Assembly (NCBI GenBank): GCA_903887415.1
Contig: CAISPO010000020.1
Location: 1 to 64,000 of the forward strand
Length of the DNA: 64,000 nucleotides
Direction of reading: 5' to 3'
Source of the DNA: an uncultured Bacteroidota bacterium
Lineage (GTDB): Bacteria; Bacteroidota; Bacteroidia; Chitinophagales; Chitinophagaceae
A model generated the notes under the pieces. That model made no database searches. It saw only the letters and a list, made by a program, of their open reading frames with translations, and was not told the origin of the DNA. Each line of letters opens with the position of its first letter. The stretch's first letter is position 1. Shown here in pieces: positions 1 to 7,889 of this stretch. The translations under genes were made by a program, and so were the position numbers.

Positions 1-20
1 TAATAATAAACCGCTATCAA
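1..20 (+). repeat. IS630 left inverted repeat
   Basis: Begins TAATAATAAACCGC and is the exact reverse complement of 1122-1141 over 20 bases. It marks the left end of the element. Confidence 0.88.
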
Positions 21-42
21 AAATATTAAAAAGATATTTTAG

Positions 43-50
43 TATCTTTG
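43..50 (+). promoter_or_regulatory. -7 box for the transposase
   Basis: TATCTTTG fits the Bacteroidota -7 consensus TAnnTTTG and sits 17 bases before the ORF A start. No clear -33 TTTG is visible at the usual distance upstream. Confidence 0.45.
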
Positions 51-67
51 TGTGCAAATAGATAACT

Positions 68-592
68 ATGCGCACTTTACAATTAGCAGGTCATCTTACT
101 GATACACAATTAAAAGAAAGGCTGACAGCTGCAAAAGATAAGCCTGAGTTTAGTAGGTGGCAGATATTGTACATGGTTCAGGTGGGGCAAGTGCATTCAG
201 CGGCGGTCATATCTCCACTTGTTAACTTGTCTAAGCCAAGTATTTACAAGATTGTGCAGCAATATAACAGGTCTGGAGTAAAGGGTATTAAATACACATC
301 ACGTGGCGGCCGCCGAAAAGCCCTTCTATCCATTGAAGACGAAACTGATCTGCTAAGTTCTATTGAAGATAAAGCCAGCAAAGGGTTGATCAAAACAGCG
401 AATGATATTCGCAAGATGGTAGAATCAAAAGTAGGTAAATCGGTTTCTGATGATTATCTATGGGATTTATTGAATCGCAATGAATGGAAGAAGAAGATGC
501 CTCGTCCCCATCACCCCAAAAGGGATATTTCTGAGCAGAAGAAGTTTAAAAAAAACTTCCCAAGCGTGTGGCGTCCATCAAGTGGGACGTAA
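68..592 (+). CDS. IS630 transposase, N-terminal frame (ORF A)
   Basis: 174 aa. It carries the N-terminal helix-turn-helix region of IS630 transposases (residues about 25-75, with the segment SKPSIYKIVQQYNRSG) followed by a basic linker, and ends soon after an A-run. It contains no catalytic DDE residues; those are in the -1 frame (ORF B). Read alone it would be a DNA-binding fragment, which in some insertion sequences acts as a transposition repressor; that role is inference here. The ATG at 68 follows the -7 box closely. The last residues after the A-run are out of frame with the family. Confidence 0.85.
   Translation: MRTLQLAGHLTDTQLKERLTAAKDKPEFSRWQILYMVQVGQVHSAAVISPLVNLSKPSIYKIVQQYNRSGVKGIKYTSRGGRRKALLSIEDETDLLSSIEDKASKGLIKTANDIRKMVESKVGKSVSDDYLWDLLNRNEWKKKMPRPHHPKRDISEQKKFKKNFPSVWRPSSGT
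550..556 (+). other. Probable programmed -1 frameshift site
   Basis: In the ORF A frame the codons run TTT AAA AAA AAC, so the heptamer A AAA AAC is a textbook -1 slippery site inside a run of eight A (548-555). Slipping back one base yields ...FKK then LPKRVASIKWD, joining the two halves of the transposase. The alternative is a one-base deletion in a run of nine A. Confidence 0.6.
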
Positions 593-1116
593 AATCTGAC
601 TGCTCAAAGCCTGTAGTTGTGTTTTTTGAAGATGAGGGTCGTTTTGGACGTATCAGCAAGGAGATGCGCTGCTGGGTAAGAAAAGATATGGTTCCATCTG
701 TACCCCGGCAAATGGTCAGGGAGTACATTTATGCATATAGTGCTTTGTCTGCTCAGACAGGTGATTGTTTTTCAATGATAAGCCCATATTGCAATACAGA
801 GTGTATGAACATTTTCTTGCACCAACTTGCAGATCATTACAAAGATTATCGAATAGTACTTGTTCTTGATAAAGCAGGCTGGCATATTAGCAGAACAATT
901 GATTTACCTCCAAACCTTCTACTAATGCACCTACCTCCTTATTCGCCTGAATTAAACCCAGTAGAGATTTTATGGAGAGAAGTAAGAAAAAAAGAATTCC
1001 ACAATGAGGTATTCGACAGCCTTAATGATGTGGAGAAGGTACTGGTCAAAATATTGGGAACATACCATAAAGACCCAGAAGCGATAAAGCAGTTAGCTAA
1101 AGGATATTCATTTTAA
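568..1116 (+). CDS. IS630 transposase, catalytic frame (ORF B)
   Basis: The catalytic DDE domain of the same transposase, in the -1 frame relative to ORF A. The triad is visible: the first Asp in FFEDEGRFG, the second Asp in VLVLDKAGWH, and the Glu in SPELNPVEILWREV. The listed start at 568 is a GTG, but the natural product is almost certainly the ORF A-ORF B fusion of about 345 aa, the normal length of the family. The stop lies a few bases inside the right inverted repeat, which is typical for compact IS630 elements. Confidence 0.85.
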   Translation: MASIKWDVKSDCSKPVVVFFEDEGRFGRISKEMRCWVRKDMVPSVPRQMVREYIYAYSALSAQTGDCFSMISPYCNTECMNIFLHQLADHYKDYRIVLVLDKAGWHISRTIDLPPNLLLMHLPPYSPELNPVEILWREVRKKEFHNEVFDSLNDVEKVLVKILGTYHKDPEAIKQLAKGYSF

Positions 1117-1121
1117 TAAAA

Positions 1122-1141
1122 TTGATAGCGGTTTATTATTA
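1122..1141 (-). repeat. IS630 right inverted repeat
   Basis: Perfect 20-base inverse of the left end. Host sequence resumes at 1142. Confidence 0.88.
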
Positions 1142-1224
1142 ATCGTTTGTGTGGTGATTTATATAACCCGATAAAATTCCGAATTATTTTCCTGAGTTTA
1201 TGAATTATTTCCAGAGCGAAATTC

Positions 1225-1563
1225 TTAGCTCAGCCGGTCACCCAACTTCACCGTATCCTTCGATGGCGTAACCAGTACATAACCCAGGCCTTCGGTATTC
1301 TTAAAGCCAAGAGTAAGTACCTCTGAATCAAACGGTCCAACTCTTCTTATGGGGAAATTCACTACACAAGCTACCATCATGCCTTGCAGTTCATCCTTTT
1401 CATAAGTGCCTGGCAGTTGCACACTCGATTTTTTAATACCTATTTCAGGCCCAAAGTCTATTAGCAGTTTGTAGGCGGGTTTCCTTGCTTCGGGGAAGTC
1501 GCGTACTTCAATAATTTTTCCAAGACGGATATCTACTTTTTCAAAATCTTCGTAGGTGATCAT
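1225..1563 (-). CDS. csaA: CsaA-like tRNA-binding domain protein
   Basis: 112 aa, the usual length for CsaA. It is a single EMAP-II/Phe-tRNA-synthetase-beta type OB-fold with the family opening FEKVDIRLGKI and the internal segment KKSSVQLPGTY. CsaA proteins are cytosolic homodimers that bind tRNA-like or unfolded protein substrates and have been called export chaperones. The ATG at 1563 gives the conserved start of the fold. It stands alone: the IS630 element lies on one side and a lipoprotein gene on the other, 54 bases upstream on the same strand. Confidence 0.88.
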   Translation of the reverse strand: MITYEDFEKVDIRLGKIIEVRDFPEARKPAYKLLIDFGPEIGIKKSSVQLPGTYEKDELQGMMVACVVNFPIRRVGPFDSEVLTLGFKNTEGLGYVLVTPSKDTVKLGDRLS

Positions 1564-1617
1564 ACGTGTGAAATTTGCTGCAAATTAAGAATACGCCAGA
1601 TTCCGGGATAAATTCTA

Positions 1618-1986
1618 TCAATAAGACGTATACTGCGTACTTCCGAAATTAAGGCCATAAGCCGTATTAATTGTTAATACGGTTTTAGAACCAACCATTC
1701 CAAGCTCTGCTTTAGCGACTGCAACATGCGCATTTAAAATAAAAATAGACGTAGAAGAAGATCCGGCATTTGCATAGGTCAGCAACAGACCGTTATATGA
1801 CATTTCCTTTTGGGTAGAATCACTGCTGAGAAAAATATAATCGGCAGGCTTATTGCTGTTGCCGTAAAGTGTTATAGCCGCCAGGCCATTAACCGTGCCA
1901 GACACTACTTCTACTTTATCCTTTTTGGAGCAGGAAGAAATACAGCAGTAAAAAACAGCCAGAACTATAACCAGCTTTGCTTTCAT
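1618..1986 (-). CDS. Small putative lipoprotein
   Basis: 122 aa, not recognised. The N terminus MKAKLVIVLAVFYCCISSC followed by SKKDK is a short hydrophobic signal ending in a Cys that fits a lipobox, so the mature protein is probably a periplasmic or outer-membrane lipoprotein. The rest is a predicted beta-rich domain without family motifs. It lies between csaA and a 49-aa membrane protein gene, all on the minus strand. Confidence 0.6.
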   Translation of the reverse strand: MKAKLVIVLAVFYCCISSCSKKDKVEVVSGTVNGLAAITLYGNSNKPADYIFLSSDSTQKEMSYNGLLLTYANAGSSSTSIFILNAHVAVAKAELGMVGSKTVLTINTAYGLNFGSTQYTSY

Positions 1987-2036
1987 TGTACTGCTAACGC
2001 AAACAATGCAATGTTTAGTATGCCCGGGGGAAATTC

Positions 2037-2186
2037 TTATTTATACTGCGCGTTATTCAGCAGTATAATCGCCTCATAAATAAATACTGATCCCAGGACC
2101 ATTAATCCAAAAAACAAAATGGAAGTGATCACTGTAAAAGTGGTGGACAGGACATTGTTTTCTTTTTCAAAATGTACATTTTCCAT
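2037..2186 (-). CDS. 49-aa single-span membrane protein
   Basis: A complete short ORF beginning MENVHFEKENNVLSTTF and ending NNAQYK, with one long hydrophobic stretch (about residues 19-42) and a charged N-terminal segment. A -7 box (TATCTTTG, minus strand, 2216-2223) stands 30 bases upstream of the ATG, which supports a real transcript. It is followed 50 bases later by the lipoprotein gene. No family recognised; the architecture suggests a small inner-membrane accessory protein. Confidence 0.6.
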   Translation of the reverse strand: MENVHFEKENNVLSTTFTVITSILFFGLMVLGSVFIYEAIILLNNAQYK

Positions 2187-2215
2187 ATGATGATTGATTG
2201 AGTGGTGAGTTGATA

Positions 2216-2223
2216 CAAAGATA
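2216..2223 (-). promoter_or_regulatory. -7 box for the 49-aa membrane protein
   Basis: TATCTTTG on the minus strand matches TAnnTTTG and lies 30 bases before the ATG at 2186. Confidence 0.45.
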
Positions 2224-2613
2224 ATACGGTAATTGACACCTCATATGGGAAAAACACCCTTTTTTTAGTTAATGTCCCATTAATAAATTGTTAGGAGTAA
2301 CTGAGGTTTTCCGTCACTGAAATGCCGGGAGCTACCGCCAGCAGTGGTTTTTGACATATTATGATTATTGTATGGTTTGTAATATTTTTTGTTAACAGCA
2401 CGTTGGTTACGTCTATTCTACGGGTATATTCAGCATGGAATGTTAAGCGTACGTGTAAATTCATGTAATTAAATAGTTAAAGGCAATAGGATTGATTTTA
2501 ACTACCTGAAAAAGCAAGATATTTACGTTAGCTTTGTATGAGCATGTGGTGAAAGTGATTTAAGTAGGGGCTAAATTAACTTGAACCGGTTTTAATAGAG
2601 CATATGTTATCTC
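2224..2613. other. Non-coding stretch before the histidine kinase
   Basis: About 390 bases, AT-rich, no ORF supported. The only signal noted is a plus-strand -7 box, TAGCTTTG at 2529-2536, which would give the kinase at 2614 a leader of roughly 70 bases. Confidence 0.5.
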
Positions 2614-4698
2614 ATGTCAATAAATAACAAGAATTTATTACACCAGCTTAAAGAACATTTTGGCAGCTCCGTTCCAATCGAGTTGCTGCCCTTCCTGGCG
2701 ACGATAAACGAGAAATATAACCAGAGCGAGATACAGGTTACCCCATCTCACGGTGCACTTGTAAAAGTAAAGAACAAGACGAAAACTGCCGCCGACTGTG
2801 CCCGGCTGAAGGTTCATCATGCACTGATACAACAAACAGCAAAAACAGGGTCCTGGGAATTTGATTTCCCCGAGCATACTACTACTGCGCATAAAAAAAC
2901 CGGGGATGCCCACGTTTATTACTTTTCTGATGAGGTGTACCGGATACTGGGCCTTGAGCCGGGGTCTTTTGAATTGAGCAAAGACTTTTTCTTTCCCCAG
3001 CTCAATCCATATGACTTAAGTATCATCCTGGAAAGCGCCTCTGAGGAAGGACACGATAATAAACGCTACGAAGAAGAGCATACGCTGAGGCTCAAAGACG
3101 GCACAGAGCGCGTGGTGCTGAAAAAGTCGGATATATTTTTTGACAAAAACAGCCTCTCCCCGTCCAGGATAATAGGCACACTGCAGGATATTACCGAGAT
3201 CAAAACACTGGAACATGCGCTTCACAGTGTAAAAAAAGAGAAGGAAGCTATTCTACAGAACCTGTTCAACGCTTATCTCTCTTATGATGTGATCAATGAC
3301 AAGGTGCTGTTTTCAAATGTTGCCTTCAAGAAGTTATTTGAAGACACTCCGTTGCAGAACAGATCGAGCGAGGCTTCCTTTTTATCTATCATATCGGAGG
3401 AAGACAAAACAGGGGCATACTCGCTGCTCCGTAACCTGGCTAAGGGTATTACGGCCTGCCACAACTTCCGTATCAGGCTTAATGACGGCGGCTACCGCTG
3501 GCTTGAATCGCGCCTCGTACCTACTTTGGGAACCGACGGCAGGCTGGTGCGCATAGAGCTGATAGCTAATGATATCACTGCCTATAAGAAAGCGGATACC
3601 AGTGCAAACGAGATAAGAACCGACCTGCAGAAACAGCTCTTCGGTGTAGGTGAAGTAGTGCTGCTGCTCAATGACAAGCTGGAGCTTACCTATGTATCGG
3701 AAAATGTAAGCCGCTTGCTCGGCTATATGCCGGAAGATATAACCGGTACAGCCCTTACCGATATTGTGTATCCTGCCGATCTCGAACAAGTGGCCGGCTT
3801 TTACGATAATATCCTGGCTGGCAATAAAGACGCCAACAGGATCGCATTCCGGTTCACAAGCAAGGGAGGTGATGAAGTATGGTGCGAATGCGTGGTACAT
3901 AATATGGCCGGCAATTCGCTGATAGGCGGCATCATTACCCGTGTGCGGGATGCAACTTTCTTTAAAGAGCAGGAAACTCAACTCATCTCTACGCTTGATG
4001 ACCTGAAAAAAGTAAATGCCAACCTGGAAGATTTTGTATCGGTAGTATCCCATGATCTCAGGGCGCCGCTGCTGTCTATGAAAGGCATACTGGACCTTAT
4101 AGAACTGAAAGACGATAATGTGCACCTGGCCGATGAAATGGAATACCTGAGAGGCAGCGTAAACAAACTGGACAGCTTCATCATAGACCTGCTGGACTAC
4201 TCAAGGTGCACCAGGAGCGAACTGAAACCGCAAAGTGTATGCCTGGAAGAGATACTGGACGATACTACCAACTACCTGAAATTCATGAACCCGCAGCATA
4301 TGCCGGTGGAGTTCAAAAAGTTCGTAAAAAATGGAGTGTTGTTTTATTCTGACCCAAAGATGCTCAACATCATCCTTAATAACCTTATCTCGAATGCCAT
4401 AAGGTACAGCAGCCCAACTACAGACCACCCGTATGTGGAAGTGCGCATAAATGCTACTGATGAAAACGCAAAGATTGAAGTCATTGACAATGGAATAGGA
4501 ATTGCAAAAGAAGATCAGGACAAGGTATTTGATATGTTTTACCGTGTATCAGCGGATAACAACGGCACCGGTATAGGATTGCACCTGGTGAAGCTGGCCG
4601 TTGAAAAGCTGGCAGGCGAAATAACGATAGAATCTGAACATAACGCAGGCACTAAGTTTTCTATACTCATCCCCAACATGCTTCACAACCAAAACTAA
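2614..4698 (+). CDS. PAS-domain sensor histidine kinase
   Basis: 694 aa, apparently soluble: no signal peptide or membrane span. After an N-terminal segment (1-70) come three PAS/PAC units (about 75-200, 205-335 and 335-460), the dimerisation box with phospho-acceptor His480 in VVSHDLRAP, and an ATPase domain (about 585-692) with N box NNLISNAIRYSS, DNGIGI and GTGIGL. The short HisKA/HATPase core is of the cytoplasmic PAS type. A single-domain receiver starts six bases after its stop, so the two form a transcription unit and probably a phosphotransfer pair. The signal sensed cannot be told from sequence. Confidence 0.93.
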   Translation: MSINNKNLLHQLKEHFGSSVPIELLPFLATINEKYNQSEIQVTPSHGALVKVKNKTKTAADCARLKVHHALIQQTAKTGSWEFDFPEHTTTAHKKTGDAHVYYFSDEVYRILGLEPGSFELSKDFFFPQLNPYDLSIILESASEEGHDNKRYEEEHTLRLKDGTERVVLKKSDIFFDKNSLSPSRIIGTLQDITEIKTLEHALHSVKKEKEAILQNLFNAYLSYDVINDKVLFSNVAFKKLFEDTPLQNRSSEASFLSIISEEDKTGAYSLLRNLAKGITACHNFRIRLNDGGYRWLESRLVPTLGTDGRLVRIELIANDITAYKKADTSANEIRTDLQKQLFGVGEVVLLLNDKLELTYVSENVSRLLGYMPEDITGTALTDIVYPADLEQVAGFYDNILAGNKDANRIAFRFTSKGGDEVWCECVVHNMAGNSLIGGIITRVRDATFFKEQETQLISTLDDLKKVNANLEDFVSVVSHDLRAPLLSMKGILDLIELKDDNVHLADEMEYLRGSVNKLDSFIIDLLDYSRCTRSELKPQSVCLEEILDDTTNYLKFMNPQHMPVEFKKFVKNGVLFYSDPKMLNIILNNLISNAIRYSSPTTDHPYVEVRINATDENAKIEVIDNGIGIAKEDQDKVFDMFYRVSADNNGTGIGLHLVKLAVEKLAGEITIESEHNAGTKFSILIPNMLHNQN

Positions 4699-4704
4699 CC
4701 CAGG

Positions 4705-5139
4705 ATGCACAACCCAGAGAAGTTTTCATTTAAAAAAGTAGTTGCAATAGAAGATACCAAAATAGACCAGTACATTATCGAGAATACGATGAAAAAATGC
4801 AATTTCAGCCGTGAACTGCTGGTGTTTGGTTCGCCAGGCGATGCATTGTCTCACTTTGGTATTGTGGAAGAAAAAATGGCCGACCTGCCAGACCTCATAT
4901 TCCTGGACATACACATGCCTAAAATGAATGGCTTCGAGTTTCTGAGCGCCCTCAATGAAAAATACAATGGGCTTAAAAACAAGATCAATGTCGTGCTGCT
5001 GACTTCGTCTCTGGACCCGCTTGACAAGAACATGTCAACGGAATTCCCCAACATTAAGCTTTATCTGAACAAGCCATTGAATATAGAGAAGCTGGAGAAG
5101 ATAAGCGCAATGATGTGCGAACAGCCGAGCCCGCAGTAA
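4705..5139 (+). CDS. Single-domain response regulator
   Basis: 144 aa, a CheY-like receiver without an output domain. The acidic pair is E16-D17, the phospho-acceptor is Asp68 in LIFLDIHMPKMNG, the switch Thr/Ser lie in LLTSS and the conserved Lys in YLNKPL. It follows the kinase gene after six bases and is presumably its partner, acting through protein-protein contact or as a phosphorelay sink. A run of nine C follows shortly after (about 5193-5201). Confidence 0.92.
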   Translation: MHNPEKFSFKKVVAIEDTKIDQYIIENTMKKCNFSRELLVFGSPGDALSHFGIVEEKMADLPDLIFLDIHMPKMNGFEFLSALNEKYNGLKNKINVVLLTSSLDPLDKNMSTEFPNIKLYLNKPLNIEKLEKISAMMCEQPSPQ

Positions 5140-5202
5140 CTGCAACTGCCGGGCCAGAGCAGCCTTAATACACGGCTGCCAATATGCTTAAGCCCCCCCC
5201 CG

Positions 5203-6576
5203 TTAACGCCGGATTGCTCCTACATAAAAGTCAATGATCTTCTTCTGCAGCATCATATTTACCGAAGCTGATATTTTATTTTCAGATGCCTGCAGCAATA
5301 CGAGCTGCGCATTCGATTCCGTGATAAAATCTGCTGCTCCTTCTTTATACCTTCCGTTTACGGCTTCATAGGCTTTCTGTGCAGCGGTCAGTCCTTTGTC
5401 CACGGTCTCCATTTGCTGCACGGCATTTGTATAATCGTTGTAGGCATGTTTCACATCAGCCACAATACCTATCCGCGTATCCTGCAGGTCAATTTTAGCA
5501 TTATCGGCGCTTATCTTCGCGATGGCTACATTAGACTTGGTATAGTACCGGTCGAATATATTCCACACCGCATTAATGCCTACCAAGCCGTAAGTAAATT
5601 TATAAAGCTGCGTTGGTATCACTTCCTGAGTGGCCGGTTGTGCATTCTCTCCGTTTATATCCAGTGAGTTGAAGTACGCCCCGTTGTTATAAATACCTGC
5701 CGAAAGGCTCACATTGGGCAGGTAACCGCTGCGGTATTTCTTTATGATCCAGTTAGCATACTCTGTGTTGAGCATGGCTGATTTGAAGTCAACCCGGTCT
5801 TGCAGCGCCTCGTTCACAAGTGTTTCCCGGTTCCCATACTGCGCTGCTGCCGGGTTGTCATCAATAGTAATATCTTCCACCTCATAGTTATCAGTAGAGT
5901 CTATCCGCAATTTTTGGAACAACAGTATTTTGTCGTTCTGCATGCGGCTCTGCGCATTTATGAATAGCAGCTTGTCGCTGCTGGTTTGCGCCTGCTGCTG
6001 ATATAGATCTGTTTTAGACTTCCGGCCCACATCAGTAAGGGCCAAGAGCTGGTCTTCTCTTTTCAACGATGTAGCCAGGTTCGCGCTGTCGAGTGAAACT
6101 ATTTTCTTGTCCAGCACCACCTGCAGGTAGGCTTGTGTTACATCCAGTTCTATTTGTTGCTTTGCACGGTCCAGTGAAAGATTAGACATCTGCTCGTTCA
6201 GCTTCGCCGATTTCCAGGTAGAGTAGTTGTAGTAGCCGGTAAACAGGTTCAGGCTGCTGGTAAGCTGGTAGTTAAACTGGCTGCGGTTTGTATTCACCAC
6301 CTCTGGCCCGGCGGATGCGTAGAAGTTATTGCCCCGGTCATAATTATACGCTCCACCCGCTGCCAGGTTCGGCAGGTATTGTCCATATGCGGCCAGCACC
6401 TGTGCTCCAGCTGACGCAACACTATTGCTGCCCTTCAAGACAGCAGTTGAGTGGTCGAGCGCCATGCTTACACAATCCTGCAGGCTTAGTGCTTTAACGG
6501 CCTGTTGTTGCGCCGAGGCATTCACGGTAAGTGATAATGCGATGAATGCAAGAACCGGTGCCAATTTATTTTTCAT
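5203..6576 (-). CDS. TolC-family outer-membrane efflux channel
   Basis: 457 aa. Signal peptide (1-22, ending in NASAQ) then two outer-membrane efflux protein repeats with long amphipathic helices; the segment starting LSLQDCVSMALDHS is the usual opening of the family. Last gene of a minus-strand operon with an RND permease and an adaptor, so it should form the outer-membrane duct of that pump. It is separated from the adaptor gene by 175 bases that hold two GC-rich palindromes. Confidence 0.92.
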   Translation of the reverse strand: MKNKLAPVLAFIALSLTVNASAQQQAVKALSLQDCVSMALDHSTAVLKGSNSVASAGAQVLAAYGQYLPNLAAGGAYNYDRGNNFYASAGPEVVNTNRSQFNYQLTSSLNLFTGYYNYSTWKSAKLNEQMSNLSLDRAKQQIELDVTQAYLQVVLDKKIVSLDSANLATSLKREDQLLALTDVGRKSKTDLYQQQAQTSSDKLLFINAQSRMQNDKILLFQKLRIDSTDNYEVEDITIDDNPAAAQYGNRETLVNEALQDRVDFKSAMLNTEYANWIIKKYRSGYLPNVSLSAGIYNNGAYFNSLDINGENAQPATQEVIPTQLYKFTYGLVGINAVWNIFDRYYTKSNVAIAKISADNAKIDLQDTRIGIVADVKHAYNDYTNAVQQMETVDKGLTAAQKAYEAVNGRYKEGAADFITESNAQLVLLQASENKISASVNMMLQKKIIDFYVGAIRR

Positions 6577-6612
6577 GCTCTTCTATTTTTAGTTGCAATT
6601 TTCCATCCAGTT

Positions 6613-6685
6613 GCCCCGGCCTTCAGGCCAGGGAATAATTAGCAAAAAGGCTTCAGGCTTTTCTCCCCGGCATAAAGGCCGGGGC
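6613..6685. repeat. Pair of GC-rich palindromes inside the efflux operon
   Basis: Two units, an imperfect one near 6613-6633 (CCCCGGC...GGCCAGGG) and a perfect 7-bp stem at 6665-6684 (CCCCGGC, six-base loop, GCCGGGG), lie between the adaptor and TolC genes. They resemble REP-type intergenic repeats and could lower expression of the downstream tolC. Confidence 0.55.
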
Positions 6686-6751
6686 TATTACCCAATTGTT
6701 TAAAATGAAATCCACCGCATTTTATCCAATTTATATTTCTTTAGTATCACC

Positions 6752-7858
6752 TTACATCTGCACTCTTACTTTTTGGCCCTCCTGCAGCTCAGGGCTGACA
6801 CTGATTCCTACCACATCGCCAATATTAATACCACTTGTTATAGTCACGCGCACACCATTATTGTTATCAACCACAATCGGCTGATAGTGTATCGCGCTAT
6901 CAATGATCACTGGCACGAAATACTTGCCGCCTCTCACTACAAGTGCTTCCGATGGAATGCTCAGGTTTTTCTGTTCGGGCGCCTGGAATGTGACCTGCAG
7001 GTAGCTACCGGGAATTATAGGGTCTGTCGTGTTCGGCAGGTCAATTTCTGCAAGCATCATGCGGGTCTTGGGGTCAAGCTCGCCTGCTATGCGTGTCACG
7101 CTGGCTTTTATTTTCACGGCTGGCCGTTCGGCCATAGTGATCGTTACCGGGTAGCCTTCGCGCAGGAATGTGGCGTCACTTTGCGATACATACACATAGA
7201 TGCGGATCTTATCCAGTTGCGACAATGTTACCACCGGCTGTGCGCTGGTTTGTGAGTTTGTTGCATTTTGCACCAGTGCACCAGGGTCTGCAAAGCGGGC
7301 AGTGACCGTACCTGCAAAAGGCGCGATAATGTTTTTATACAGCATTTGCTCCTTCAGCGACTGCACCTGCGCCTCCGCCACTTGAACCGCAGTTGCCGAT
7401 GCCTCAGCATCCTCTTTAGAAATATAATCCTTCTGCACAAGCGCCTTGTCGCGGGCAGCTATTTTCTTTTTGTTTTCAAGGTCTGCCACTGCGGCCTTAT
7501 ACGCCTGGTCAGTCTCCGGCGATACGATCGTCGCCAGCAACTGCCCCTGCTTCACCTTGTCACCCTTGTCCACGAGGATTTTGTTCATATACCCGCTTGT
7601 TTTGGCATACAAGGTTACCGTCTGAAACGGGCGCGCTTCCCCTATCAGTACAAGCCCTTTTTCAGCAGATGACATTCCTGCTTTTATAACTTTTACTACC
7701 GGTCCAGCCTTGATCTCCGTTACTTTATTTTGGGTTTCTTTCTCCAGCGATTCTTTTTGGTGGAGCAGCTTAAAGCTCAGCCCGGCGGCAGCGGCGATCA
7801 CTAACAATGCGCCTCCTATCCAGATGCGCACCGAGCTGTTTTTGTTATTTGTGTCCAT
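6752..7858 (-). CDS. RND efflux periplasmic adaptor (membrane fusion protein)
   Basis: 368 aa of the HlyD/AcrA adaptor family. One N-terminal membrane anchor (about 10-30) is followed by a lipoyl-like half (KTSGYMNKILVDKGDKVKQGQLLATI), a coiled-coil hairpin, the second lipoyl half (NIIAPFAGTVTARFADPGALV) and beta-barrel/membrane-proximal domains. It links the RND permease encoded 31 bases upstream to the TolC channel downstream. The hydrophobic anchor rather than a lipobox is as expected for many Bacteroidota adaptors. Confidence 0.93.
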   Translation of the reverse strand: MDTNNKNSSVRIWIGGALLVIAAAAGLSFKLLHQKESLEKETQNKVTEIKAGPVVKVIKAGMSSAEKGLVLIGEARPFQTVTLYAKTSGYMNKILVDKGDKVKQGQLLATIVSPETDQAYKAAVADLENKKKIAARDKALVQKDYISKEDAEASATAVQVAEAQVQSLKEQMLYKNIIAPFAGTVTARFADPGALVQNATNSQTSAQPVVTLSQLDKIRIYVYVSQSDATFLREGYPVTITMAERPAVKIKASVTRIAGELDPKTRMMLAEIDLPNTTDPIIPGSYLQVTFQAPEQKNLSIPSEALVVRGGKYFVPVIIDSAIHYQPIVVDNNNGVRVTITSGINIGDVVGISVSPELQEGQKVRVQM

Positions 7859-7889
7859 AATTTTCTATTTTAGTTTTTTTAGTCTTTTG

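Larger units (their letters stand above)
1..1141 (+). mobile_element. IS630-family insertion sequence
   Basis: A 1.14-kb element bounded by perfect 20-bp inverted repeats (1-20 and 1122-1141) and containing one transposase read in two overlapping frames. The outermost dinucleotide on each side is TA, which fits the IS630/Tc1-mariner habit of duplicating a TA target. Because the window begins at the left end, the outer flank cannot be seen and the exact outer boundary (with or without the TA) is not fixed. Internal parts are complete, so the copy may be active if the frameshift is productive. Confidence 0.88.

Noticed and set aside
3382-4125. 247-aa minus-strand ORF opposite the histidine kinase
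   Set aside because: Antisense shadow: the plus strand encodes clear PAS and HisKA domains here, and the shadow product has no recognisable features.
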